A DNA stretch of 64,000 bases from Adiantum capillus-veneris. Taxonomy: Eukaryota; Streptophyta; Polypodiopsida; Polypodiales; Pteridaceae. Positions 19,930 to 31,808 of the stretch are shown here, piece after piece. Every line of letters starts with the position of its first letter. Positions within the stretch are counted from its first letter, which is position 1. The notes under the pieces were generated by a model. That model saw nothing but the letters and a program-made list of their open reading frames with translations. It was not told the DNA's origin and did no database searches. The DNA lies in NCBI GenBank assembly GCA_014529385.2, contig CM043943.1, positions 98,578,855-98,642,854 on the forward strand. The letters run 5' to 3'. Made by a program: the position numbers and the translations under genes.

Positions 19930-22540
19930 ATCTTTTAGTTGATTATTCAACCACCCTAATTATTTTCTAGCTCTACCATTTGTGGTTGTGCATAATATGA
20001 AAATAGTGATTGTGGCATGTGGGTTTGTTGAAGCTTTCTTCCTTTGAGAAGACATAGTAGCAGTCGTCCTTGCTAGTTTGGCCTCAAAAACTTCATGAAC
20101 ATTGTATATTTGTTTCCCAAACGGGCTATGTTCCTTTGCAAAAATACTTGACATAATAGAGATGCTTTGGCACAATTCCATAAAGGTAATTCTAACCCTT
20201 TGCATTCTCCTAGAAAGAAAAGAAAATGTGAGGTGTTGTCCCTACAATGTTATAACATCTAGAGCACCGCCAATTTCCTTTCCCAAATATCATGGTTTTG
20301 AAGCAAGTCCACATTGCTTGATGAAGGATTAGCCACATTAGACTATAATGCTTGATGGGGGCGAGAGAAACCCACATAGTCTTAAACCCTTAATGCCCAT
20401 GCGATGTATTCCAATTCAACTTCCACCTTTTCTTTAGTTTTACATACAATTCTTTTGCAAGGCACTCAAGCTTATCATAGGCAAGTGGAACTAGTGAGCA
20501 TGTGTCAATCATCCCATGCAAGAGGGAGTAGACAAGGTTGGATATCTCCAAAGTAGACAAAAAGGCTTCATCAATGAAAACATCTAACCACTTTCTGATT
20601 TCAGCTTTGTGACGTTTGTGTCAATGAATACGTGTGGTTCTATTAGAGGGAAAAAGCTACCAAACCAGATAGAGTCAGTCATGAGAAAATGCAGGTTAGT
20701 TAGGTGTTCTCCATTGAATTGGGATTTCTTTTTTATCTCCATCCAAGAGTTCCAAATCTGCACCTCAAAGTGGATTCACTTGGTTTGAGCCATTATCTCT
20801 CAAGTCAATTCTTTCCATGCGCAATTGCTTAGTGAAAAAGAGGTAATGTTCATCTTTACAAGAAGAGACCAAAAGCCATCAAAAGTTATGGATCTAAAGA
20901 TCCATTTGGGTGCCATCTTTTTAGCAAGCATCTCTATTTCCAATAAACCCAATCCACCATTGCATTTAGGAAGAGTACAAAATTGGAAGCCACTTTAGGG
21001 ATCTTGTTGCCATCTTCTCCACTTTCCTAAAAAAATCTCATAGTAAGAAAGTGTAGCTACTGCAGTTGATGCGTTAAGGGCTTCCAATAAGCAAGCGAGG
21101 AGACAATTGAAGGCACGATGTAATGGCTAAGAAAAAAGATCTCGAAAGTTAGTGAGGGTGGTTAGGCTTGCCAATAGAATATGTTTTTCCTAAATCTGTC
21201 CAAAATCCAACTCCATCTGTGAGACAAAGACACATTGTTGAACCCCATTTAGGTTTCCAACAACTTGAATATTTCTTTTTCATTGATTATCTGATAGTTA
21301 GCATCATATACCATAATAGAAACTCTCTAAGTGCTTGACATGATGTCTGTTTTAGTACAATTTCTTTGTGAGCCCCTAGCCAAGAAAAAGAAAATCAACA
21401 TTATCAGAGTCATTGGCTAGTAGAGCATTTGTATCATCACCAAATTGTTGGAGACATAAATCAAGATATAATTCAGGGATGGGTATTTCTTTGATTTCAT
21501 GTTTGCATGGAGTCTCTCTTACTAGCTAGCCAAGGGAATTTGATCTGTTTGCAAATAATAAGGGCATCCTTGCTTTACAGATGTTCTCAAATGAAATCAA
21601 TTGTTGGCGAGCTCATCGTGAGTGAAACCCTTGTTGTAGCATTGTCAAACAATACATGAAACATATCTGATAAAGTTATTGCCAAAACCTGTATCATGAA
21701 GTGACTAAAAAATAAAATCCCACTCAAATTTATGATATGATTTGTCAAAGTCAATCTTGAAAAAGAGAAAGTCATGGTGGGTGTTCTTTACATGGTCCAT
21801 CCCTTACCAAAGGGTTATTATAGCATCCAAGTTGTATCTCCCCTATATGTTCCTTAAGGAGAAACCTATCCATAAAAGGACTTAATCGCCTAACCAAAAC
21901 ATGGGGAAATATTTTATCTGTAGATGTCAAACAAGAGATTGGTCTCCAACTGCCTAGGTCCTCCATACTCCCCTTTTTGTGTATCAATTTGATGGCCATA
22001 AGGTTTACATTGGTGGATACTCGATGGATTAGGTTCTTGTGCTCACAACATCTTTATGAACCCTAAGAACGTAAGGGGTGAGAAAATCTCCCAAGGTAGT
22101 AAAAAACTCATTGGGGATCATGCCATCCTCACTAGGTCGTTTGCCTTTCTTGAGATTACTAATAGTCTCCCCGACCTCCTCTATAGAGATGGATTGATCT
22201 AAAAGCAAGGCAATCAAGGCCTCCCTTATTAGAGAAATTTTAGCTCTCATAGCATTGGTGTCCTCATCCCCCCCCCCCCCCTTTTTTTTTTTTTTTTGGG
22301 GAGGGGGGGGGGGGAGGACATAGAGAATATTAGTAAAGTACTTGATCAGACATTTGATGTTTAGATCATGGTCAATGCACATAGAGCCATCATTGACCTT
22401 TAGAAAAGGAGTAAAGTCCTTTGGTTTTTCCTTTTTATTAGATCAAACATTTGTTTATTGGGTTGATAAATTATTCCACCCCACAATTCAGGGCACTCTA
22501 AGCCTCAAGAAGCTCTTTATTTCTTAGGCCAATTCTCAAA
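19930..22540 (-). pseudogene. LINE (non-LTR) reverse transcriptase relic
   Basis: Minus-strand remains of a plant L1-type ORF2. From the N-terminal side: EEVGETISNLKKGKRPSEDG (RT motif 0/1 region, about 22150), LIHKKGSMEDLGSWRPISCL (motif 2, about 21950), then in another frame a DFDKSYHKFEWDF-like motif A region near 21740 and VKQGCPYYL (motif B, about 21565), and a QFGDDTNALLA stretch in place of FADDT (about 21430). Near 20200-20300 a CRRCYNIVGTTPHI-like segment resembles the C-terminal zinc-binding region. Frames are broken by many stops and shifts, so it is dead. The N-terminal endonuclease is not seen. A pure C/T/G homopolymer block (22268-22317) interrupts it. Confidence 0.75.
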
Positions 22541-22653
22541 CTACTACACACGGATGCTATGGTAGCATTCATAATTTTAAAAATATATACTTAGTGTGAT
22601 AATAGCAACAGATGACAAGGTAAAATCTAGATATGATGCGATGAGAGAGCGAT

Positions 22654-22654
<1 letters not shown>

Positions 22655-22723
<69 letters not shown>

Positions 22724-22738
22724 GGGGGGGGGGGGGGG
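22655..22738. repeat. (AC)n followed by a G17 tract
   Basis: A pure (AC)n run to 22720 followed directly by 17 G. With the C/T/G homopolymer block 340 bp to the left it forms a homopolymer-rich junction between the LINE relic and the Ty3 relic. Confidence 0.9.
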
Positions 22739-22809
22739 ACGACAGAGATAGTGGGTGCCATACCAAAACCAAACTAGAAACACTGGTGGCAAGCCACTAT
22801 TAGGATGGT

Positions 22810-23070
22810 ATGGTAATTGATGTTGCCTAAACCAGTAGAGCTACACCAATGGAAGTGCTGCCTAAATTGGAAATATGAACTAATATTGCCTAAATCAAGG
22901 AATTTGCATTTAGTTGTGTGCTACCTAAATCAGAGAAAATGCATTAATGCTGCCTAGATTAGCGAATCTGCATTTAATTTTATGTTGCTTAAATCGGTGA
23001 GACTACACTACTGCTGCTTAAATCAATGGATCTGCACTTAAAGGAGATGCACTCCCTAAATCGGCCGATC
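22810..23070. repeat. Degenerate minisatellite, about 45 bp unit
   Basis: The phrase TGCCTAAATC-(A/G)-(N)-GAATCTGCATT recurs about six times with heavy divergence (for example near 22826, 22859, 22890, 22927, 22958, 22985 and 23015). It may be part of the 3' LTR of the Ty3 relic to the right, but no second copy is visible. Confidence 0.5.
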
Positions 23071-24297
23071 TATGTCTCTAGGTGTGTGGTATGCAAAGTA
23101 TCAAGTGATGGTAGTGTGGACGTAGTGATGCTTTAGAGATCTATTGATACTCTTCTAGGGAATGATTTTTATATTTTACCATTTATATCTTCTATACTAA
23201 TTTCTTGTGTGGGTAGTGGTGAGGTCATGATCTAGAATTATTTCAAGAGTCAGAATTTCTTCGTCATCCTCGATCAAGGGGGGTGACTGTGGAAGGGGTA
23301 TCAAAAATAGGTCCCTTATGTGGTCTTAGTAAATTGGCATGAAAGGAGTTTTGTATTTTCCAACATCAGGGAATGCCCAAGTAGAACGCGTTGTCATTGA
23401 TCTTTTCAAGGATTTTGAATGGGCCATAGAATCTAGGGCGGCCAATTTACTTTGGGATATTTTTCTACATTTTTCAATCATTATTTTTTTTCGTTTAAGT
23501 CAGACAAGGTCATTTTCTTTAGAAGGTGTAGGTCTTATTTTCTTGTTAACTTGTGATGTGTATCTTTGTTGTGCTCTTTTAATGCAGTCGGTGCCTTCTT
23601 GTAATGTTTGTCTAGTCTCTTGCTAAAATGTCACCTACTGGGATGTCAGTGCTGATAGTAGATATAGGGACATGTAGTTTCTTACCAAAGACAATTTCAA
23701 AGGGTGCTTGGCTACTATAGGCATATTGAAGCATCAAGAGATTTTGGTCCCATTTGTGGTATTTTCAGTCGTGTATGATCTAAGAAGGTCCATGACGGTG
23801 TTGTTTGTTGCTTCTATTTGGCCATTACTTTCAGGGTGAAAGGCATACGTGAAGTCTATTGTAGATCCTAGATTTTTGGCCAGTGCAACCTAGAAGTGAT
23901 CGCAAAAGTGGCCATCTTGGTAAAAAAGGATGACTTTATGAAAGCCATGATAAGGGAAGATGTGTTTGAGAAAGAGTTCTGCAGCATGTGGTGCGGATAG
24001 GATCTTTTTGCAAGGTACAAAATACACTTACTTGCTAAACCGGTCAACTATAGTCCAAATCATATCATTTTGAGAGGAGTTAGTGGATGGATAGTCCTCT
24101 GATGAAGTCCATTGAAATTTGCTCCCAAGGACCGCTAGGGATAGGGAGAGACATTAAAATACCATAAGACTTATCATGTTGATGCTTAACTCTTTGACAT
24201 ATTAACCATTACAAAATAATTTTAGTTGCATCATGCTTCATGTCAAGCTAAAAGAAATGATCTTTACATGCAGCAAGTGTAGATTGTATTCCTCGAT
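23050..24297 (-). pseudogene. Ty3 integrase relic (3' part of pol)
   Basis: Minus strand, broken frames. From the right: the start of the core with a WEQISMDFI motif (about 24120), then HPESNGQIEATN-like sequence near 23830 containing the catalytic Glu region, and a C-terminal part with GPFKILEKINDNAFYLGIP and FHANLLRPHKGP (about 23300-23420), typical of Ty3 integrase tails before the LTR. It is the continuation of the RT/RNase H relic at 28273-29340; the two were separated by the insertion at 24298-28272. Confidence 0.75.
24293..24297. repeat. Target-site duplication TCGAT, left
   Basis: TCGAT directly precedes the left LTR and is repeated at 28273-28277 directly after the right LTR. This is a perfect 5 bp duplication, as made by LTR-element integrases. 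Confidence 0.9.
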
Positions 24298-24678
24298 TGT
24301 TAGTGCCTGATGTGTCAGGGGTACATACCTTTTTTATTGTAACTAAGGTCTTAACTTTAAACCTTAGGGGCATGTTTACACAAGTGACTAATGCCTAGGT
24401 AGTTTTAGATACTCAAGTTGTCTCATGGTGTGTAGCAGTTTTTGGTGTAACCAACGGGCAGTTTGCAGTTGGGTTTCTTGTAGTCGTACTGCTATTTTGG
24501 GTCCGTAATTTGATGATGATGATGGATATACAATGAAGCAGTACCTTCTTTCTCTCAATCATGGTATCTATTATTCATATGCTTTGCAGTTTTATGACTT
24601 GATGTGCAGTCTAGTCATTTTCCTTTATATTGCATGTTTCTTGTATTGAATATCTGTTAGGGTTGTGAGCCCCTAACA
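24298..24678 (+). repeat. 5' LTR of element B
   Basis: Begins TGTTAGTGCCTGATGTGTCA and ends GAGCCCCTAACA. The copy at 27888-28272 aligns along its whole length with substitutions and small indels. Confidence 0.9.
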
Positions 24679-24946
24679 CTTTGGCGATTCTGCAGTTGTT
24701 TCAAATTCAGCCTGAACCATATGGCAGTTCAATCCACATATCTTTCCTATGCAATTCCTTGTAGCTTCTGTGTATGCTTTTGCGAAATCAATTATAGTTC
24801 AATTTAGGCAATTACAGTTTGCTATTGCAGGTAGCTTTCAATTTTTAAAAGTATGTATTTTATGTAGTGCACAGTTTTATGCAGCCTTTTGAAGGTTATT
24901 TTAGTATGTAGTTATTATTGTTCTCTATTTCTTTGATCTTTGCTTT

Positions 24947-25401
24947 ATGGCGACAACTAAGAAGAAGAAAAAGTGCGCTATTTGTCAAAACACAGGCACT
25001 GTGCAAAGAAATGTCCTTACATGCGTAAGCCTTGTCAGAAAGAGGATGTTTGTGTCAAGTATTGCATGCCAAAGTTGTGCACGTAGTTCTATCAAATTAT
25101 GCAAAGTTTTCAGGATGCATCATGTCATCAGGACATGTGTGATGCTCAAGAGGATTTAGATTGGTTTTTTTATTTTCTCGATGATGCACACAAGTGGCAT
25201 AATAGTCAAGTTGGTAAGAAAAGGAAGTCATGCTCAGCCGTAAGGCGCATATCAAGGTTGCAAGAAGCGGTTGAAGGTCTTTCAAAGAAGTATGAAGATG
25301 TGTTTGATGATTACCTTAGTGATGATGATGTCGAATTGTCTTTTTATCAACCTATTAGTGGTTCTAACATCAAACAACTTCAAGTTGTCAGTTTTCAATA
25401 A
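24947..25401 (+). pseudogene. Element B zinc-knuckle protein, frameshifted
   Basis: A plus-strand ATG at 24947 opens MATTKKKKKCAICQNTG. One base later the adjacent frame continues HCAKKCPYM, so together they make the Gag-type knuckle C-x2-C-x4-H-x4-C, broken by a 1 bp shift near 24998. More Cys-rich sequence follows (CVKYC, KLC). A frame at 25099-25401 then encodes a Lys/Asp-rich stretch (SKKYEDVFDDYLSDDDVEL). Inference: this is the nucleic-acid-binding part of a Gag-like or accessory protein of element B. The frames are damaged, so the copy is probably dead. Confidence 0.55.
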
Positions 25402-25865
25402 CCAATAGTTTTTCAGGCATCTGCAATTTCAAAACCTGAATCTGATTTTTCAACACCTGAAGTTTTTCAACCTAATTTTGATGTTCTTGAATATAAAACA
25501 AAGTTGTAGACACTTAGATTATTGAAGAGAAGAAGTTGATTCAAGAAGGAGATGTTGCTCAATGCAAGGGAGATGAAGTCCAAAAGATGATGAAGGAAGA
25601 AGGAGGAAGCCAGGAGCAGCTCATGAGCCAAAGGAGCCAAGAAGACTGCCAGCTATCCCCAAACCTCACATCAAAGACACTAGCCTCTTTGCAGGAAGAG
25701 AAGGCGAGTTACCCAAAAGAATAAATGGTGATTGAGAAGAAGGGAATACAAGTGGAGGAGCGCAAGAGAAGCCACCAATATCTTATACAAACCCATATAC
25801 CAACATCGGACATCAATCTTGAATAGGATGAAATTCAGGGAGACATCAAATTTCAGTGTAACGAA

Positions 25866-26999
25866 GTGGAAGAGATGAAGATAGATAAAGACATAATGTG
25901 TGTTGATGATGAGGATGATGTGATGAATCAGATTTTGATGTATCTTGATGAGGAGTATCCCGCAAGTGACAGTCAGGAGGGTGTTTGTGTTGATGGAGAG
26001 ATGTTTTTTGGAGCCTTGAAGACTGAAAGTCAATTTCCAAAAGTGAATATTAGTTATTCAAGCTATGAAGCCAAGGATCTTGAATTTCAGGTCCCTAAAT
26101 TACAAGTTTTGATATCGAAGGTTCCCGATTTGCAGAGTTCTAGAATGCAGATCCCTGATCCATAGATTACTGATTTGCAAAGGAGTTCAGTACCTCAATT
26201 TTTTGAATTTCAAGTTCTTGTTGTTTCTCAAGCAAAGATGATCAACAATCTCTCATTAGAGTTGAAGAATGAGAAGTATTCAAATATGGTTGCAGCAAAT
26301 GAAGTTGTCTCAAAGATCAATCAACTTCAAGAAGAGAAGGCATTATTGAGGATGGAGTGTTCTCAAGTTTTGTATTTTTCTTATTGTTGTGAAGTTCATG
26401 ATGCTCTTAAGCAAGTTGTTTTGGATAAGGATAATCAAATTGAGGATTTGAATCTTCAACTTACTCAAATCAACAATATGGAGTCTTCTTCAAACCTTGA
26501 TGTTACAAAAGGTGTCTTGAATGATGATGTTGTCTTGAATGACCTTTATGATGTTGGTGCTTTTACAAATTTAGTCAAGGAGATTGGAAGTCCATCTTTT
26601 TTCAAAGAAGTTCAGTCTTCTGATGGTATTCTTGAAGATTTGTATTCCTTATATGGTCATGTTCCTGATGTCAATGGTTTTGTTGATGGAGGAGATGATG
26701 TTGATATTCTTATATCTCATTGGTTTTATGTCTTCATGCTTGATGACATAAGGGAAGTTTTTCATGGAGCACAAGTGAAAAGTTTTCAGTTTCAAGAAGA
26801 TATCAGTGATTGGATTGTTTTGCGGCTAGAAAGTGGATTTCCTTCTATTTTTGAGGAGAAATGTGAGCAAGTTATCTTGGTGGTGTTTTTTATGTGTGAA
26901 ACAGATTTCAACTTGTCATTTTCAAGACTTGAATTAGATCAATTTGATGAAGAAACATATCAGTTTTGGTTTCTTGAATCAAAATTTTCAGGAAAATAA
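25866..26999 (+). CDS. Element B acidic coiled-coil protein of unknown function
   Basis: Two adjacent in-frame open stretches (25866-26165 and 26175-26999, split by one TAG at 26163) give about 375 residues. The first part is Asp/Glu-rich (VDDEDDVMNQILMYLDEEY) and is followed by short repeats of the type xFQVPxLQ/xVPDLQ. The second starts with a heptad-like region (MINNLSLELKNEK...INQLQEEKALL) typical of a coiled coil, then a Leu/Asp-rich C-terminal half. I recognise no enzyme motif and no known family. It is the longest frame of element B and occupies the place where gag-pol would be. It may be a cargo protein or a highly diverged Gag. Function unknown. Confidence 0.5.
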
Positions 27000-27039
27000 A
27001 TTGCTTTGGCATACGGAGTCTAATTTGTGTATCTCAGTG

Positions 27040-27860
27040 TTTCATCTACATAAATAGATATTGGATATGTTCAAGAGGCAATGTATAATGGTTGCAAATT
27101 TTGCATCCTACCTTGAATCTTCTTCAATCTTTTTGAAGAGAAACCTGAACTTGAACCTGAACTTGAACCTTAACCTGAACCTGAACCTATTACTAAATTT
27201 GAATGTGTACTTGAATATGAAAATGGGCCTAAAGACGTGAAATCACTTGAAGAAGAGGATAGTTTTCTACTTTGTAGAAAGTATCTTAATTCAGAGAATG
27301 GGGAAAAAATGAAATAAAAAATGATGGATTACATGAAGAGAATGTGGGAGCAGATTAAAGTCAGGATGTATGATGTGTTCAATAAGCCCTATCAAGCTTT
27401 TGCAGAGGAAGAAGCAAAGGAGGAGAACTTGTTAGTGCAAGGGCAATATGATGAACTGAAGCAGCAGTATGAGCAATTGCACTAGCAAAAACATAATCAA
27501 TCTGAACAACTGCATGTTCAGTGTGATACTGCAATGTTGAATAAAATTAAAACTGAAGTTTAAATACAGACAACTGTAGATACAATTATAGTTAGAGTTG
27601 TAGATGAAGAGACAGACGATGTAGGTGGACAACATCAACTTCAAGATCCAGTACTGGCTATTGTTGAGGATATACTCAGTAAGGAGAATACCGAGGTTAC
27701 AAAGGAAGGAACTGAAGCTGAAGTGGATGCAGGAATTGGTGGAGATGGCAAGACAACTATAATTGAAGGAGAAGATGCAAAGGAGCAGGAGATTGAAGCA
27801 GAAGATCAGTTTGATTTTAATGTTTCTAATCAAGGGATTGTGGGTCCTCACAATGTTCAT
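27040..27860 (+). pseudogene. Element B 3' coding remnant, Glu-rich
   Basis: Plus-strand reading gives an EPELEPEL-type repeat near 27150, then KMMDYMKRMWEQIKVRMYDVF, a Glu/Gln-rich coil (YDELKQQYEQLH) and a strongly acidic end finishing in IVGPHNVH just before the right LTR. Several single stop codons interrupt it (for example near 27317, 27484 and 27560). The continuity of composition suggests it was the C-terminal part of the same long protein. No known domain. Confidence 0.4.
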
Positions 27861-27887
27861 TAAACATTGCCCACCGGGTGTGCCAAG

Positions 27888-28272
27888 TGTTAGTGCCTGA
27901 TGTGTCAGGGATACTTACCTTTTTTTTTGTAAATAAGGTCTTAGTTTTAAACCTTAGCGGCATGTTTAAACAAGTGCCTAATGCCTAGGTAGTTTTAGAT
28001 ACTCGAGTTGTCTCATGGCGTGTAGCAGTGTTTGGTGTAACCAACGGGCAGTTTGTAGTTGGGTTTCTTGCAATCCTGCTGCTGTTTTGGGTCCGTACTC
28101 TAATGATGATGATGGATTTAGAGTGAAGCAATTACTTCTTTCTTTGAATCATGGTGTATATTATTCATACTCATTGTTATTCTATGACTTGATGTGTAGT
28201 CTCTTGTGGTCGTTTTCTTTATACTGCATGTTTCGTGTACTGAATATATGTTAGGGTTGTGAGCCCATAACA
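27888..28272 (+). repeat. 3' LTR of element B
   Basis: Starts TGTTAGTGCC and ends GAGCCCATAACA. It is followed at once by the target duplication TCGAT (28273-28277). Confidence 0.9.
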
Positions 28273-29340
28273 TCGATGGCCCATATAGGGTGGTGCATGC
28301 ATTTTATTTATTGTCAATCCTCTAAATGGTGGTGTTTCTGTTGAAAATAAAGAAAGCTATTTGCCAAAGTGTAATGCTCAAAAGGAAGACCATTGTTTTG
28401 ATGTATATGAGACCATGCACGTGGGAAATGTGAATCCATAGCATATGTGTCAGGCATAGAATTGAAGGATTGCACTTCACTTACTAAAATATGATTGAGA
28501 TGTATATGCTTGATTTTATAAAAAACACAAGGACAATAACATATAGTGTTTTTGATTTTATAAAAAACACAAGAATGAGTAACATATAGTGCATTCACAT
28601 CAAGTTTCTTAATTAACACGTCTACTACTACATTTGCTTTGCTCGATTGGTATCGAATCATTGGGTGAAAACTATGAATAAAGCCAGCCCATTTTATATG
28701 ACGGTAAGAAAGATTGTGTCAATAAATCATTAATTACTTGCTGATTGGTTTTAATGAGGACTTCAAATTCCATAAGGTAACATTTCCAAACATCAATCGC
28801 ATAGACTACTGCCAATAGTTCTTTGTCGTATGTGATGTACTTGGTTTCAAATGGTTTCAATTTTTTACTTTCAAAAGTGACTAGGTGATCATTTTGCATC
28901 AAGACAGATCATATACCTGATCCATTTGCATCGGTAACAACTACAAAGAGAAGTTGTGGAGAAGTCGGGAAATTGAAGGATGGGTGCATGGGTCAAAAGA
29001 TATTTCCGCATGTCAAATGAATTTTGTTGTTTAGTTCCCCATTTGAATGGTATCTTTTGGTGATGCAATGTGGTCATAAGCGAGGCAATGCACGAAAGTT
29101 TTTGATTGTTAAGCCCATGAATGATATGATATCATGGACTATTTTTGGTGTAGGCCAGGTTTGAATGGTTCCAATCTTTTTAGGATCAATAGAAACACCC
29201 ATTTCAAAAACGATGTGGCCTAGAATTAATTTCTTTTTTAAGTGCTTTTCTAAGGGTTTGTAAACAATTGGTTTTGACGAAGAAACTCAAAAACAATATG
29301 AAGGTGATCCTTGTGTTCTTGTTCACTGTGATTGAATTCC
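28273..29340 (-). pseudogene. Ty3 reverse transcriptase C-terminus and RNase H relic
   Basis: Minus strand. An RT tail with the FKWGTKQQNSFD motif (about 29030) and LTHAPILQFPDFS is followed by the RNase H start (CKWIRYM...), then KKLKPFETKYITYDKELLAVVYAI (about 28840), the typical Ty3 RNase H core. Upstream (29080-29340) the connection region reads ILGHIVFEMGVSIDPKKI-like in frame. Frames are broken. The RT catalytic half (YVDD side) is missing, cut off near 29340 by unrelated sequence. The integrase continues at 23050-24297, on the other side of element B. Confidence 0.75.
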
Positions 29341-29498
29341 TAGCATGTCTTTTGTGGCAAACAAATTGGACTTCACCTACTATCGCCTAAAGGAGGCGTA
29401 CCTGAAGATCAACGTTGCAATGGCGTTCCTTCTATTGTTATCCACTTCGCAGGAGGCACTCAACTTGAGGTACCTCCTGAAAATGCGATGGTATTCCC

Positions 29499-30232
29499 TG
29501 TTACCATATACACATGTTGTAGTGATGTGTGTGAACACACTTAGGACCGCCGGGGCATTTTTTCCCTCACCAAGAGGATTTTCCCCCGTGCATTGTATAT
29601 ACGCCCATCACTCTAGGGCTAACTTATTTTTCCATTGCACACTAAGTAATACAGTCTCTGTTGTGTGCCTTGAGCTTCCTTCGTCTTCTCCAAGCTGTGT
29701 GTGTTTTCCGTGCAACCCTAATTCCAACAATTGGTATTAGAGAAGGTTGTGTCCTCCCGGGCTTAGTCACCCCCAGCGGCTCGAGCACAATCTTGCTCAC
29801 TTTCTTCGATTTCAGTGAGCTTTGGCGAGCGTTCGCAATTCGAAAAATATTTTGGGTGTGCTTAACGAGGTCAGTCTGCTCAAATTTTTTATTTGGGCTC
29901 ATTTTGGCCTCCGTTTCCACTACATGTAGTACTATGCAAGCTATTTTTTCATTTTGTGCAAATTTTTTGTCAGTGCCATTTTTTGCATAGTAGGTCACTT
30001 ACAGTCTTCTACGGTTTGTGCTATATAGCACGTGTTGTTACCGCTTCATTTCTCCTCTTTGTGGACAGTTTTCACATCAGGTGCAAGCATTCGTCGTGGC
30101 TGACAACAACACAGATGTGTTCAAGATGTTTGCTGTTGAGGACAGATTGGATGGGGACAATTACCCTATGTGGGCTTACATGATGCAACATGTTCTTGTG
30201 TCAAAGGGTGTTTGCAATATTGTGTAGGGCAT
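29499..30232 (+). mobile_element. 5' fragment of a copia element (same family as 56054-61231)
   Basis: LTR at 29499-29729 (TGTTACC...CCAACA), then a mutated initiator-Met primer site (TTGGTATTAGAG) and a leader that matches the intact element. A Gag start follows in which ATG has become GTG (30096), and the first 43 codons encode ADNNTDVFKMFAVEDRLDG-type Gag. A CAG-to-TAG stop occurs at about 30225 and homology ends near 30232. It is dead and truncated. Confidence 0.85.
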
Positions 30233-30239
30233 GTTATTG

Positions 30240-31450
30240 AAATTGCCTTGGGAAGAATTTTGGGCATTGATTTTCCCTTTTGCATCCCTTTTGTCTTTGT
30301 TTTCCATGGGCTTGAAATTCCGTCTAGCCCCTTGTTAGAAATTGATGCGGGAAGCAACCATGGTGTGGTGGATTACTTCGGTGATAGAACCAGGCCATTG
30401 GGAGTTGACATACTCGGCCATTTCTTCAGGTAATCCTGCACAAAATTGTTGCTTTTGCTCGTAAAGTCTATCTTTTGGAAGACAGTAGCTTTGAGATGTA
30501 AATTATTTTGTGAATATACTCATGGGATAGAAGCTTCAAACTGCGCCATTCGGTAAGTACTTTGTCCTTTGCATCGCTTGCAAGGAATTGCTTGATAATG
30601 GAAACTTGTAGAGTTTTCCATGTCTTTGGGGCTTCACCGTTGCCCCAAAGGCTAGCCCACCATTGACGCCAATTTATGGAAGTGCATAGCTACATGGTGT
30701 AGCTTGGAGGAATCCGTGAAGCCCTCGTCTCCAAAGGCCTCATCAAATTGCCGGATGAAGGCCAATACTTTGTCGGTGGCAGCAACGGTGCCATCATAGG
30801 TGAGAAAAGAGATACTTTTTCCTCCCTCTTTGAACTTCTTGAGCTTTTGTGACCTTCACCATGCAGGGTATGATTTGCGATGTCCTCCCCTCTTGTATTC
30901 TCTAGGAGAATAGCCATAGCTTTCATCAAAAGAGGAGGAAGGTGAAGAAGAAGGAGAAGAGGGTGACCTCTATCTTGACCTTTTCTTCCTTTGTTTCCTC
31001 TCTTCCCTTTTGGAGTGACAAGGAGAAGCATTGTGTGTTGACCGTTTCCTCTTGGGAGGAGTTGGTGATCACCTAAACTGCCATCTTTGTGGGGCCACAT
31101 CTTCAGAGGAACTTAGGGATTCATTACTTTCTTGTTCTTTGGATTCCTCCTCTCGTATGGGAGAGAGTCTTTTTTTGGGGGTCTCATCAAGAGGTCTCCT
31201 AAGCTCTCTCTCCTCTTGGACAGAAAGGGAAATACCATAAGCACGAAGTTGTTGAGTAACTTCGGCTTGCAAAGAAGGGTTGCGCATAGCTTGTTGCAAC
31301 CTAGTAACAAGATAATCGACAAACATGGGGGCATCATCATTATCACCTTCATGCTCAAATAAAAGTTATCAATGTTCATTCTACTCTCTTGGTTATTGTT
31401 AGCCATGCTAATTATACTTATGTGTTTACTTAGTTTATTTTTTGGCAATT
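30240..31450 (-). pseudogene. Ty3 gag relic
   Basis: Minus strand, starting near 31405 (MANNNQESR) with a frameshift into MFVDYLVTRLQQAMRNPSLQ (31326-31069). Then come Ser/Arg-rich sequence, FIRQFDEAFGDEGFTDSSKLHHVA (about 30720) and KTLQVSIIKQFLASDAKDKV (about 30590), which fit a plant Ty3 Gag capsid. Many stops and shifts occur. The left end is cut by the copia fragment. A matching primer site lies 400 bp upstream (31809-31822), so this is the 5' end of one element. Confidence 0.65.
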
Positions 31451-31808
31451 TAAAACCTTAGTTGCTACTCCTCTTAGCCTTTGAAAAAAAACACTTAAGT
31501 ATCTACACCCACGGCTCGAATTGGTTAATTATAGAAATAGTGGAGTGGGTCTAATATTACAGAAATGCCGAGGGCTAGCTCCTTTTGAACTTCTTATGGC
31601 TCAATAATGGTAAAGCCGTAGGCAAGTCTAAAAAGACCCCACTATTAAGACCAAAGCTCCCGAGGTGTGCACCATATCCCACATAATAGTGGACTCAACA
31701 AAACCAATAATAGATCCCAGTCCCACCTACCATAATATAATTAACAAAATCAACCATTAATAGGCTACTTAAGGACCTTTCTTCTTAAGCAAGAAAAGAG
31801 AAACCAAA

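Larger units (their letters stand above)
24298..28272 (+). mobile_element. Complete non-autonomous LTR element B nested in Ty3 integrase
   Basis: Two LTRs (24298-24678, 381 bp; 27888-28272, 385 bp) start TGTTAGTGCC and end CTAACA/ATAACA, and are flanked by the 5 bp duplication TCGAT. The 3.2 kb interior encodes, on the plus strand, a zinc-knuckle remnant and long acidic or coiled-coil frames, but no protease, RT or integrase. It interrupts the zinc-binding region of an older Ty3 integrase. A candidate primer site starts at 24681 (TGGCGATTCTGC). I see no good polypurine tract before the right LTR. The LTRs differ at many positions (about 10% by eye), so the insertion is not young. Confidence 0.9.
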
